Position numbers and translations under genes: made by a program. This document shows, one piece after another, positions 17,691 through 24,973 of a stretch of DNA of 64,000 bases. The stretch's first letter is position 1, and each line of letters starts with the position of its first letter. Below the pieces are notes generated by a model. That model had not been told where the DNA came from and made no database searches. It saw nothing but the letters and a program-made list of their open reading frames with translations. This stretch comes from Flavobacteriales bacterium (lineage in GTDB: Bacteria; Bacteroidota; Bacteroidia; Flavobacteriales_G; Salibacteraceae), in NCBI GenBank assembly GCA_013204105.1, contig JABMOM010000020.1, forward strand, positions 186,001 through 250,000, read 5' to 3'.

Positions 17691-18248
17691 TCAAGAATTT
17701 GGTTTAAGTTCAGCCTTGAGCTCAACCTGGATTACTTCTGCAATCTTTTGGGCCACTACGCGTGGAATAGTGATGTTAAAATCTTCGAGTGGAACTTCAA
17801 ACGAAGAGCGCACCGTGATCATCGATGATTCTACCTTTATTGTCCCTGAAATAATCCTTTCTTTTTCTTCACCGTGAATACTCAAAATTCCTTTCGCCCT
17901 AACTTTGTAAGTTCCTGGTAAAGAAAGGTCTACATCCTCAATGATTTTTCCTTCGAACGTAGCTTGAGGGTACTGGTTAGATTCCATGTAGTTCTCATCG
18001 AAGTGTTCATGCTGCAAAGGGCTGTTGAACCCTTCAAAAGCGGTAATGGGAACGCGCAAGGCGATCACATTTTCTGCTACATTCAGAACGACTTTCACCC
18101 GATTATTTTCCGCCTCAATAGTTTCCAGTGGGGCTTCCGAGACAAACTTGACCCATGCAGTCTGTGTCATGTAGACATCTGACACGGTTATAAACGACGT
18201 TAGAATACACAACATAAATAGCGTAATCAAACTGACTTTGAATCTCAT
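17691..18248 (-). CDS. YceI-like periplasmic protein
   Basis: A 185-residue exported protein with signal peptide 'MRFKVSLITLFMLCILTSFI'. The lipocalin-like YceI pattern is visible: 'WVKFVSEAPLETIEAEN', 'LRVPITAFEGFNSPLQHEHFDENYMESNQYPQA' and 'ISGTIKVESS'. YceI proteins bind isoprenoid or amphiphilic ligands in the periplasm. It is the first gene ahead of the propeller/SpoIIE sensor, with the stop codon next to the sensor start, so one transcript is likely. No ligand can be named. Confidence 0.8.
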   Translation of the reverse strand: MRFKVSLITLFMLCILTSFITVSDVYMTQTAWVKFVSEAPLETIEAENNRVKVVLNVAENVIALRVPITAFEGFNSPLQHEHFDENYMESNQYPQATFEGKIIEDVDLSLPGTYKVRAKGILSIHGEEKERIISGTIKVESSMITVRSSFEVPLEDFNITIPRVVAQKIAEVIQVELKAELKPNS

Positions 18249-18353
18249 CTGGATGGGAAATTAGAATTCAAAAATAAGCGTATCATCAAATTAACGCCGA
18301 TGGATTAAGAATAGATCTTCTGCGTCACGCAACTCATGTGGCTTGGAATCGAT

Positions 18354-18367
18354 ATGCATTAATGCAT
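18354..18367. promoter_or_regulatory. Perfect 14-base palindrome between divergent genes
   Basis: ATGCATTAATGCAT sits in the 205-base space between the YceI-like gene and the secreted propeller gene. A dimeric regulator could bind it, but no regulator is identified. No strong TAnnTTTG box is visible next to it. Confidence 0.35.
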
Positions 18368-18453
18368 GAAGTAGTATTCGTGTCTATTAATCACAGATCT
18401 ATCACTAGGCTAAACAGGCTGATGGCTTTTCTATCGGTTAAATTCGTAATCCC

Positions 18454-19572
18454 ATGAAACACATTATTCAATCATTCAGCCTCTTGCTTCTTTTTTCTTC
18501 TTCCCTGCGCCTGGGTGCTCAAGAAACATTTATCTATGTTTCCGACGCTGGGAATTGGAACAATCCTCCTTGGCAAATACTGAAATACGACATCGAAGGA
18601 AATTTTGAAGGCGTATTCATCGATCAGGAAATGGCGTGGCCACAGGACATTCTCTTTTTGGATTCGACTGTATTGATCTCAAACCTCAACAGTGGAAAGA
18701 TAAATGCGCATGACATTTATTCCGGGGACTTTATCGAATCATTCGCCACAGACATAGCTGGGCCAACCCGGATGAAGATTGGAAGCGACAGTCTTTTGTA
18801 CGTGCTCCAATGGTCCGGAGACGGCAAGGTAAAACGCTACGACCAAGAAGGAAACTTCGTCGATGACTTCACTAGTATCGGTATCAACCAAGGCATTGGC
18901 CTGGATTGGGATGCGCAAGGAAATCTCTACGTATCGTCGTACGGTCAAGACCACGTGCAGCGTTTTGATACCAATGGTGTGTGGATAGACACCTTCATTG
19001 ATAGTGCGTTGGTTGGGCCGACCAATATTTGGTTTGCCGAAGATGGGACGCTCTTTGTTTCTGACTACGACGGCGGATCTATTCAGCATTTTGACGCGAA
19101 TGGAGCATTCCTTTCCTCTCACATTGGTGGGCTCAATCAAGCTGAGGGAGTGGATTTTATGGAGAATGGTGATCTCCTCATTGGAAACGGAGGCACAGGA
19201 GCTGTTAAGCAATTTTCCGCTGACGGCACTTTCATCGGTGACCTTATCCCCTCGTCGTTAGGAGGTCTTCTTCGTCCAAATGCTGTCGTTTTGCACGACG
19301 AGCACATCGACACCCTCCTTCATACATTACCCTTAGCTAAACCAAGTGCAAGAATTTTCCCAACCAATGGTAACCAGTTCTCTATTGATGGAAGGCATCA
19401 GTACATTGAACGAATCCAGGTGTGGGATGCCAATGGAAAACTCTTTGAGGAACACACCTCCCCCTCTTCCGCAATAGTCTGGAATGCCCAAGAAGCCACG
19501 ACAGGCGTGTACTTCATCGTCATTGAAATGGCAGACGGAGAAGTCATACGTCATCGGGTTCTGCGTGAATGA
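18454..19572 (+). CDS. Secreted NHL/SMP-30-like beta-propeller with T9SS type A sorting tail
   Basis: A 372-residue protein. The signal peptide ends in 'LRLGAQ'. Six or so propeller blades repeat the pattern 'GDGKVKRYDQEGNFVDDF', 'QDHVQRFDTNGVWIDTF', 'GGSIQHFDANGAFL' and 'TGAVKQFSADGTFIGDL'. The last 80 residues ('ARIFPTNGNQFSIDG...', 'IQVWDANGKLFEEH', 'TTGVYFIVIEMADGE') are a Por secretion-system C-terminal domain, which directs export through the type IX secretion system. It is expected outside the cell or on its surface. No enzyme motif is evident. It is a single gene with its own upstream region. Confidence 0.85.
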   Translation: MKHIIQSFSLLLLFSSSLRLGAQETFIYVSDAGNWNNPPWQILKYDIEGNFEGVFIDQEMAWPQDILFLDSTVLISNLNSGKINAHDIYSGDFIESFATDIAGPTRMKIGSDSLLYVLQWSGDGKVKRYDQEGNFVDDFTSIGINQGIGLDWDAQGNLYVSSYGQDHVQRFDTNGVWIDTFIDSALVGPTNIWFAEDGTLFVSDYDGGSIQHFDANGAFLSSHIGGLNQAEGVDFMENGDLLIGNGGTGAVKQFSADGTFIGDLIPSSLGGLLRPNAVVLHDEHIDTLLHTLPLAKPSARIFPTNGNQFSIDGRHQYIERIQVWDANGKLFEEHTSPSSAIVWNAQEATTGVYFIVIEMADGEVIRHRVLRE

Positions 19573-19583
19573 GAGAGATTTAG

Positions 19584-19943
19584 TTACACGAGCGTCAATC
19601 GAAGCTTGCCAAAGAATTTATCTAGAAGCAATAACCCAGACAGAATAAAGAGGCCGATGGCGTAAAGCGGTGAATTAAAAGCCTTTAGAGTCGCGGAGTG
19701 CAACAAATTATTCAAAGCCTCATAAGGCGATGCCTGGTCAGCTGCCATCAATAAAGCTAAACACGCGAGCACTACTACTACTCCTATGCCAATTACCTCT
19801 GGGGTAGTAAATCGAGGCGTTTTCGCGACGACTTTGGATTCTGCCTCTATTTGGGTCATGACATTATCGACAAACCTTGCGCTAGGAGTTTCGGTTGGCA
19901 AAGCAGCCTTGATCATTTCATCGATATTTCTTTCCTTTTTCAT
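19584..19943 (-). CDS. Membrane protein paired with the ECF sigma factor (possible anti-sigma factor)
   Basis: 119 residues: a soluble N-terminal 65 residues, then two membrane helices ('IGIGVVVVLACLALLMA' and 'LYAIGLFILSGLLLL') and a short basic end. It starts 11 bases after the ECF sigma stop codon, the usual place for an anti-sigma factor. It lacks the HxxxCxxC motif of zinc-binding anti-sigma factors, so this role is an inference from position and topology. Its stop codon is 11 bases from the convergent propeller gene. Confidence 0.6.
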   Translation of the reverse strand: MKKERNIDEMIKAALPTETPSARFVDNVMTQIEAESKVVAKTPRFTTPEVIGIGVVVVLACLALLMAADQASPYEALNNLLHSATLKAFNSPLYAIGLFILSGLLLLDKFFGKLRLTLV

Positions 19944-19954
19944 TGCTACAAAGC

Positions 19955-20512
19955 TTATGGTTGTTGCGTAAACGCGCCAACTGATTCTTGAATTTGTTTG
20001 CGGGTGCGAAAGAGCCTCACTTTCACGTTGCTCTCGCTCTCCCCTGTTATTTCACTGATCTCTTTCACCGATAGATCTTGTTGGTAATACATACCTAATA
20101 AAAGTTGAGCCTCTGTCTTCAATCCTTTTACCGCAGTTTCCAGCAATTGCATTTGCTCTTCCTCTATATCTACATCACCTCCAAAAAGGAACGCTCCATC
20201 TTCAACGCTTGCATGTGTTTCTTCCAATTCTTCAAACTGGAAGCGTTTTTTACGCGTGTTTGTCACCGCTTCGTTATAGGCGATGCGATAAAGCCAGGTG
20301 GAGAATTTTGAGGTCCCTTTAAATTTTCGCAAAGAACGGAAGGCCTTTAGGAACACATCCTGCGCAATCTCTTCGGCCAATTCACGCTGCTGCACAATGC
20401 GAATGACCAAATTGAACACATTCATGTGATGCATTTCAACCAGCGTCCTAAAGGCTCGGTGATCGCCTTCAAGCGTTTGTTTGATCAAGTTTGGCTCAGC
20501 TGTGCTTTCCAT
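19955..20512 (-). CDS. ECF-type sigma-70 factor
   Basis: 185 residues. Region 2 is clear ('FNLVIRIVQQRELAEEIAQDVFLKAFRSLRKFKG', 'FSTWLYRIAYNEAVTNTRKKR') and region 4 carries the helix-turn-helix ('YYQQDLSVKEISEITGESESNVKVRLFRTRKQIQ'). There is no region 1 or 3, so it is an extracytoplasmic-function sigma factor. The gene is followed by a possible membrane anti-sigma factor and faces a DUF6249 gene across a symmetric pair of ECF-like promoters. The predicted start point is only a few bases before the ATG at 20512, so the leader would be very short. Confidence 0.92.
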   Translation of the reverse strand: MESTAEPNLIKQTLEGDHRAFRTLVEMHHMNVFNLVIRIVQQRELAEEIAQDVFLKAFRSLRKFKGTSKFSTWLYRIAYNEAVTNTRKKRFQFEELEETHASVEDGAFLFGGDVDIEEEQMQLLETAVKGLKTEAQLLLGMYYQQDLSVKEISEITGESESNVKVRLFRTRKQIQESVGAFTQQP

Positions 20513-20517
20513 GCATT

Positions 20518-20611
20518 CTTTTGACGCGACATCTTAACATCGGTTACATCGAAAGATAGAAAACTATTTATAATGTGGTTTGTAACCGATTGGACAAGGC
20601 TGCGTCAAAAG
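20518..20611. promoter_or_regulatory. Symmetric divergent ECF-type promoters
   Basis: Two perfect 10-bp inverted repeats share one centre (20564.5). The outer pair is CTTTTGACGC/GCGTCAAAAG (20518-20527/20602-20611) and the inner pair is ATCGGTTACA/TGTAACCGAT (20539-20548/20581-20590), with 11 bases between them on both sides. Read outwards, each strand has TGTAACC-N15-CGTC, the layout of an ECF -35 (GTAAC core) and -10 (CGTC) pair. The sigma gene lies to the left and the DUF6249 gene to the right. Confidence 0.75.
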
Positions 20612-20633
20612 GGCAAATCAAAACAACGAAAAC

Positions 20634-20966
20634 ATGGAAGCTATACTCATCCCACTCATCGTATTCTCTTGCATTTTTGGGGTATTTTACCTCTTCATTT
20701 CCACGAGAAACAAAGAACGCATGGCCCTTATCGAAAGTGGTCAGAGCGCTGAAATACTTACAAACCCAGACGGGAACAAGTTCACAGGACTTAAGATCGG
20801 CATTTTGATGGTCGGCGTGGCGCTGGGCATTTTGCTCGGGAATATGCTCGCTCATGCAGGTGTCCTCGGAGAAGAAGTGGCCTTTCCTTCAATGGTGTTC
20901 CTCTTCGGCGGAATCGCATTGATTGTTAGTCACGTAGTAATTGACCGAATGCGAAAAAAGAACTGA
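20634..20966 (+). CDS. DUF6249-type membrane protein, probable target of the ECF sigma factor
   Basis: 110 residues with an N-terminal helix ('LIPLIVFSCIFGVFYLFI'), the family-like 'STRNKERMALIESGQSAEIL', and two more helices ('LKIGILMVGVALGILLG', 'MVFLFGGIALIVSHVVI'). I associate the motif with DUF6249, small membrane proteins found near ECF sigma genes in Bacteroidota. It is divergent from the sigma gene and has the mirrored promoter in front of it. The biochemical role is unknown. A terminator follows, so it is a single-gene unit. Confidence 0.7.
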   Translation: MEAILIPLIVFSCIFGVFYLFISTRNKERMALIESGQSAEILTNPDGNKFTGLKIGILMVGVALGILLGNMLAHAGVLGEEVAFPSMVFLFGGIALIVSHVVIDRMRKKN

Positions 20967-20989
20967 AAATTCTTCGTTTAGTTAGGCTG

Positions 20990-21016
20990 AGGCCCTCCTT
21001 TGTGGGGGCCTTTTTT
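20990..21016 (+). terminator. Rho-independent terminator
   Basis: AGGCCCTC / GGGGGCCT stem followed by TTTTTT, 24 bases after the DUF6249 stop codon. Confidence 0.88.
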
Positions 21017-21058
21017 GTTCCCTTCTGGTCAAAAGCATCAGAAAACGGGATGTGTTCA

Positions 21059-21385
21059 CTACACCCGCTTGCTCATTGTGGTTAAATACTTCAGCACTTG
21101 ATCATGATCCTTTTCGTTCATCTTGGACTCCTTCTTATTGACCCTAGCGACCATTACAGGAACGATCTTTTCCCATTCCATTGCCGTGAACTTCTCGGGG
21201 TTTTTAAGCGGATGACATCGGTCGCAATAACTCTGATATGTTGTCTTACCATATTGTAGTTCCGCTAGCGTCAGGCCATCGTAGCGACTGGAACCTCTTT
21301 CTGAATCCGCTTGCGTGGGCACCAATAGCTTAGCGCTGCAAGCAGTAAAGATCAGGCAGATTGAGAATAATATGCAGTATTTCAT
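21059..21385 (-). CDS. Haem c-type lipoprotein (single CxxCH)
   Basis: About 108 residues from the ATG at 21385; the track start 11 codons upstream would hide the signal peptide. 'MKYCILFSICLIFTACSAK' is a lipoprotein signal with lipobox FTAC. The core 'YGKTTYQSYCDRCHPLKNPEKF' holds one CxxCH haem motif, and 'VMVARVNKKESKMNEKDHDQVLKYL' could provide the distal Met. Short cytochrome-c-like lipoproteins of this kind act as electron carriers or gas sensors in the envelope. It stands alone; no oxidase genes are nearby. Confidence 0.75.
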   Translation of the reverse strand: MKYCILFSICLIFTACSAKLLVPTQADSERGSSRYDGLTLAELQYGKTTYQSYCDRCHPLKNPEKFTAMEWEKIVPVMVARVNKKESKMNEKDHDQVLKYLTTMSKRV

Positions 21386-21475
21386 GGGATGTAATTCGGT
21401 AGAGTAGCGAATAAACACCGAAATCTACGGGGAAACAAGGCGACACATAAAAGCAATGCGCACCCGAGCTTAGAA

Positions 21476-21700
21476 TTAATCGTCCTGATTCTTCTTTGCG
21501 ATCTCCTCTTTCTTCTTCTCTTCTTCTTTGCTCAGTGTTTGGTTCTCAGGGGCACTCTCCCAATCGATCTCAATACCACCAGATCCATCTTCAGACTTAT
21601 TCTGCTTACGCTCTTCCATGCGCTCGCGCTTCTCCTTATTCTTCTTTTGTCGGTCTTTCTCCCGCTGTCTTTTGCTAAAGGAATGTTGTGATCTCGCCAT
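21476..21700 (-). CDS. Small highly charged protein of the 'MARSQ' type found near cold-shock genes
   Basis: About 74 residues from the ATG at 21700, beginning 'MARSQHSFSKRQREKDRQKKNKEKRERMEERK'. Very Lys/Arg/Glu-rich and probably a disordered helix. Similar proteins beginning MARSQQTF/MGRSQQTF occur beside cold-shock protein genes in Flavobacteria, from memory. Here it is divergent from a DEAD-box helicase operon, which fits an RNA-related role. No catalytic feature is present. Confidence 0.65.
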   Translation of the reverse strand: MARSQHSFSKRQREKDRQKKNKEKRERMEERKQNKSEDGSGGIEIDWESAPENQTLSKEEEKKKEEIAKKNQDD

Positions 21701-21789
21701 ATAGCGCAAGAATACGGTTATTTGACTACTTTGCCTAGGCTCTGAAAGGTCAATCTGAAAGAATTATCAACCGGCCGTCTTAATAAGTG

Positions 21790-22080
21790 TATCTTTGCAC
21801 TATCTTCTTAGCAGGCACATCTGTCAAGGCTGCATTCCCAACCGGGGATTCCTCACTTCACTTTTTTGGTTCAGCTAAGCGTCGCATCGCAAAATACATC
21901 GATGCGTATACGGAAGCACAGAGACGTTCATCAGAAATGTCAGAACCTTACCGTAAGGATCGCTCTTCAGAAACATTCGCGTAATGTTCTTGGTGAGTGC
22001 ATACTTACTTCAACACAGAAGTCTTGATCCAGCGCGGAGATTGAGACACCAGGAGCAAAAAAGAATAGCTCCACCTTTTC
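21790..22080 (+). promoter_or_regulatory. Promoter and about 280-base leader of the DEAD-box operon
   Basis: TATCTTTG at 21790-21797 is a perfect TAnnTTTG box, followed by CACTATC. No gene covers the next 280 bases except doubtful ORFs: a GTG ORF that starts inside the promoter, and a 15-codon ORF at 21937-21984. Two hairpins are visible: CGCATCG/CGATGCG (21883-21906) and CCTTA-ccg-TAAGG (21946-21958). A long structured leader is typical of cold-induced RNA helicase genes, so this is a candidate regulatory leader. This covers the only stretch over 300 bases (21701-22080) without a convincing gene. Confidence 0.5.
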
Positions 22081-23301
22081 ATGAACAATAACAATAGAAC
22101 TCGCCGACCCGGTGCACACAAGCCTCAGGGAAACGGCTCTTTTAACGCACGATCACGCAAACCTGCGCGTAGCAATGGCGGTGGATGGAAACCTTCCACC
22201 TTAGATCCCTCTTTACTTGTACGAAAGGCCACCGACGTGACCACTGAGCAATACCGCTCAATACGTACCATTGAAGAGCTGCCTATCGATGATAGGATCA
22301 TTTCATGCCTAACGAAGAAGGGGTTTACACACCCTACCGAAATTCAGGACAAGACAATCGAACACCTACTGAATCACCGTGATGTACTAGGCATTGCCCA
22401 AACGGGCACCGGAAAGACCGGAGCCTTCCTCATTCCGATCATTCAAGACTTACTTAAGGAACAGAAAAAGCCATTTGCGCTTGTATTGGTTCCCACGAGA
22501 GAACTCGCCACGCAAGTTGAAGAGGAATTTAGGAGCATGACCAAAGGGTTAAACCTTTTCAGCTCATGCTTCATCGGCGGTACGAACATCAATCGCGACA
22601 TGCAGAACTTGCGTCGTCCGAGCCATGTAATCATTGCAACCCCAGGACGATTACTCGACTTGGTAAGTCGCAAGATGCTTGACCTTCGTGTGATGAACAC
22701 GCTAGTACTTGACGAATTCGACCGCATGCTCGACATGGGATTTGAAAAGGATGTCATGCGCATCATTTCTGGAATGCACGCTAGACAGCACACTCTACTT
22801 TTCTCGGCAACATTGGACAATTCTCAACGACGCTTGATCGACGAGATCTTACATGAGCCTGTAACCGTTAAGGTTAGCACCGGAGACACTACCGGAGACC
22901 ATATTGATCAGGACATCATTCGCCTCAACCCGGGCGAGGATAAATTGAGCGTTTTGACTGATTTGATCAAGGATTCATCATATGAGAAAGTCTTGGTCTT
23001 TGAAGAAACCAAGCGACGTGTTTCAAAGCTGTGCAAGCAGCTCAACCAACACGGTATCGAATCTGAAGAGATCCATGGCAACAAGAGTCAAAATGCCCGC
23101 CAAACTGCATTGAATAAGTTCAAAGCAGGAAAGGTTAGGGTGCTGGTTGCAACGGATGTGGCTTCACGTGGCATTGATGTTTCGGATGTGACACACGTCA
23201 TTAATTACGAAGTGCCACAAACATTTGATAGTTACATTCACCGTATTGGCAGAACGGGTCGAGCCGGAAGAAAAGGAATGGCACTTACATTCGTATCTTA
23301 A
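22081..23301 (+). CDS. DEAD-box RNA helicase (RhlE/CsdA-like)
   Basis: A 406-residue ATP-dependent RNA helicase that remodels structured RNA. The N-terminal 40 residues are basic and disordered ('RTRRPGAHKPQGNGSFNARSRK'). The Q motif is at 'GFTHPTEIQ', motif I 'AQTGTGKTG', motif II is the variant 'VLDEFDRMLD' (DEFD instead of DEAD), motif III 'FSATL' and motif VI 'HRIGRTGRAGRKG'. The protein ends ten residues after motif VI, so it has no C-terminal RNA-binding tail. It is the first gene of an operon with a sigma factor 25 bases downstream. Confidence 0.9.
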   Translation: MNNNNRTRRPGAHKPQGNGSFNARSRKPARSNGGGWKPSTLDPSLLVRKATDVTTEQYRSIRTIEELPIDDRIISCLTKKGFTHPTEIQDKTIEHLLNHRDVLGIAQTGTGKTGAFLIPIIQDLLKEQKKPFALVLVPTRELATQVEEEFRSMTKGLNLFSSCFIGGTNINRDMQNLRRPSHVIIATPGRLLDLVSRKMLDLRVMNTLVLDEFDRMLDMGFEKDVMRIISGMHARQHTLLFSATLDNSQRRLIDEILHEPVTVKVSTGDTTGDHIDQDIIRLNPGEDKLSVLTDLIKDSSYEKVLVFEETKRRVSKLCKQLNQHGIESEEIHGNKSQNARQTALNKFKAGKVRVLVATDVASRGIDVSDVTHVINYEVPQTFDSYIHRIGRTGRAGRKGMALTFVS

Positions 23302-23326
23302 AACCTTTAAATAACAAACTCCCTAT

Positions 23327-24187
23327 ATGCGTCAGCTAAAAATTTCCACCTCGTTCACGGACCGTGAAAGCATGACCCTGGATAAGTACCTCAACGATGT
23401 CAGTCGTGAGGGTATGATTTCTCAGGAAGAAGAAGTGGAGTTAACGAAGCGTATACGCGAAGGAGACAAACGCGCGCTCGACCGAATGGTAAGAGCGAAT
23501 CTAAGGTTTGTCGTCTCTGTGGCAAAACAGTACCAAGGACAAGGAATGCCCTTGATCGACTTGATTTCTGAGGGGAACCTCGGATTGATCAAGGCCGCTG
23601 AGCGCTTTGATGAAAAGAGAGGATTTAAGTTCATTTCCTATGCTGTCTGGTGGATTCGACAATCCATTATGTCATCTATCTCTGAGCATTCTCGCACAGT
23701 ACGTATCCCATTAAACCAAGCGAACAGTATACGCAAGGTGGGTTATGCAAGTCGCATGCTCGAGCAAGAGTTGGAGCGTCTACCGACGGCAGAAGAATTG
23801 GCTTTTCAATTAGAAGCGTCTGAAGAAAGCGTACGTTTCACCCAGGAGACCAGTCAAAAGGGAATGTCCCTCGACGCTCCTCTCGGTGATGAGACCAACG
23901 ATGTAACATTGATGGACTTGATTTCTGGTAGCGACCAGTACTCAACCGATGTGAGGCTTGAACAAAATTCTTTGAAAGTAGAAGTCAGACGTCTTTTAGA
24001 CTCACTCGAACCCATTGAGCAAACGGTAATCAGTAACTATTTTGGTCTGAATTCCGATGAACGCAGCCTTACCGATCTCGCCGACGAACTAGAGTTGAGC
24101 AGGGAACGTATACGACAGATAAAGAATAAGGCGTTGAAACGTCTTTCAAAAAATATAAACTACGACATGCGTGCATACATTAACTAG
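23327..24187 (+). CDS. RpoD/SigA-type sigma-70 factor (possibly a second, non-housekeeping copy)
   Basis: 286 residues with regions 1.2, 2, 3 and 4. It starts 'MRQLKISTSFTDRESMTLDKYL' and has the core 'NLRFVVSVAKQYQGQGMPLIDLISEGNLGLIKAAERFD', 'FKFISYAVWWIRQSI' and the region 4 HTH 'LELSRERIRQIKNKALKRL'. The layout matches the short primary sigma factor of Bacteroidota. However, 'VRIPLNQANSIRKVGYASRMLEQEL' and region 4 differ from the usual 'VRLPLNKIGSINKI', so it may be a paralogue of group 2 type. It lies between two RNA-binding genes, an unusual place for rpoD. Whether it is the primary factor cannot be settled here. Confidence 0.85.
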   Translation: MRQLKISTSFTDRESMTLDKYLNDVSREGMISQEEEVELTKRIREGDKRALDRMVRANLRFVVSVAKQYQGQGMPLIDLISEGNLGLIKAAERFDEKRGFKFISYAVWWIRQSIMSSISEHSRTVRIPLNQANSIRKVGYASRMLEQELERLPTAEELAFQLEASEESVRFTQETSQKGMSLDAPLGDETNDVTLMDLISGSDQYSTDVRLEQNSLKVEVRRLLDSLEPIEQTVISNYFGLNSDERSLTDLADELELSRERIRQIKNKALKRLSKNINYDMRAYIN

Positions 24188-24219
24188 CGCAGGTCACTAA
24201 CGATCAATTTTTATTTAGC

Positions 24220-24465
24220 ATGAAACTATTTGTAGCAAGATTGGATTACTCCGTAGATAGCGAGGAACTCCGAACCGTTTTTGAAGAGTATGGCACCGTA
24301 ACGTCATGTTCAGTTGTAACCGATAAAGAGACAGGCCGCTCACGTGGCTTTGGCTTCGTAGAAATGTCTGATGACGACGCTAATCAAGCGATCCGTCAGT
24401 TGGACCAAAGCGAATTGCGCGGCCGCGAAATGGTCGTGAAAATCGCCGAAGACAAGCGACGTTAA
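24220..24465 (+). CDS. RRM-type RNA-binding protein
   Basis: An 81-residue single RNA recognition motif. RNP2 is 'KLFVARLDY' and RNP1 is 'RGFGFVEM', with conserved aromatic positions. Proteins of this type in cyanobacteria and Bacteroidota are often cold-induced RNA chaperones. It is the last gene of the DEAD-box/sigma operon, 32 bases after the sigma gene, and is followed by a strong terminator. Confidence 0.92.
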   Translation: MKLFVARLDYSVDSEELRTVFEEYGTVTSCSVVTDKETGRSRGFGFVEMSDDDANQAIRQLDQSELRGREMVVKIAEDKRR

Positions 24466-24482
24466 TCGCTTCGATATATCAC

Positions 24483-24513
24483 AAAAAAAGAGCGGCCTTC
24501 GGGCCGCTTTTTT
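24483..24513. terminator. Bidirectional terminator between RRM gene and lipoprotein gene
   Basis: AGCGGCC-ttcg-GGCCGCT with an A-run before and TTTTTT after. It serves the RNA operon (+) and the convergent lipoprotein gene (-). Confidence 0.92.
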
Positions 24514-24526
24514 CATGTCCAGTATT

Positions 24527-24973
24527 TCAGAGAACCGTAACGGTAATCGACCTTTCGTGATAATCAGAAGTCTTGAAGTTTCCCGATTCGCATGATCCTT
24601 CTGTGATCTTTCGAGATGTACCCTGCGTAAAAGTATAGATGCCGGCATGGATGAATTCCACTTCAACAAAATCATCACAATACCAACCACCTTCTATGAC
24701 GCGGTAGTCAGAGAATGAAGTGCTGTCTAAAAAAATTCCAAATAAGCCTCCAAACAAGCCGTCGCTATAGCTGGCCTGCGCCGAGAGTGGCTCCGAATTA
24801 ATCAACCATGTGTAAGCCCGAGGGTAGTCGGTACACGAGGTGAAACGAACTGTCTCCCCCTCCTCTATCGTCATATCATCCTGATCGATGCAGGTTCGTT
24901 TACATGAAACTGCTGCGGTTATGCACAATCCCATACCTATCGTCAATAGTATTTTCATATTCCTCGACATCAT
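24527..24973 (-). CDS. Hypothetical lipoprotein
   Basis: 148 residues. The lipoprotein signal 'MKILLTIGMGLCITAAVSC' ends in lipobox AVSC. The body has six more Cys ('KRTCIDQDD', 'RFTSCTDYP', 'GWYCDDFVE', 'EGSCESG') and the shape of an immunoglobulin-like or PKD-like fold ('GETVRFTSCTDYPRAYTWLINSEPL'). The two ATG codons at 24973 and 24970 overlap the stop codon of rmuC, so translation is probably coupled. The function is unknown. Confidence 0.7.
   Translation of the reverse strand: MMSRNMKILLTIGMGLCITAAVSCKRTCIDQDDMTIEEGETVRFTSCTDYPRAYTWLINSEPLSAQASYSDGLFGGLFGIFLDSTSFSDYRVIEGGWYCDDFVEVEFIHAGIYTFTQGTSRKITEGSCESGNFKTSDYHERSITVTVL

Noticed and set aside
21787-21984. 65-residue ORF in the DEAD-box leader
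   Set aside because: It starts with GTG inside the promoter box, so most transcripts would not contain the start. The composition is not protein-like.
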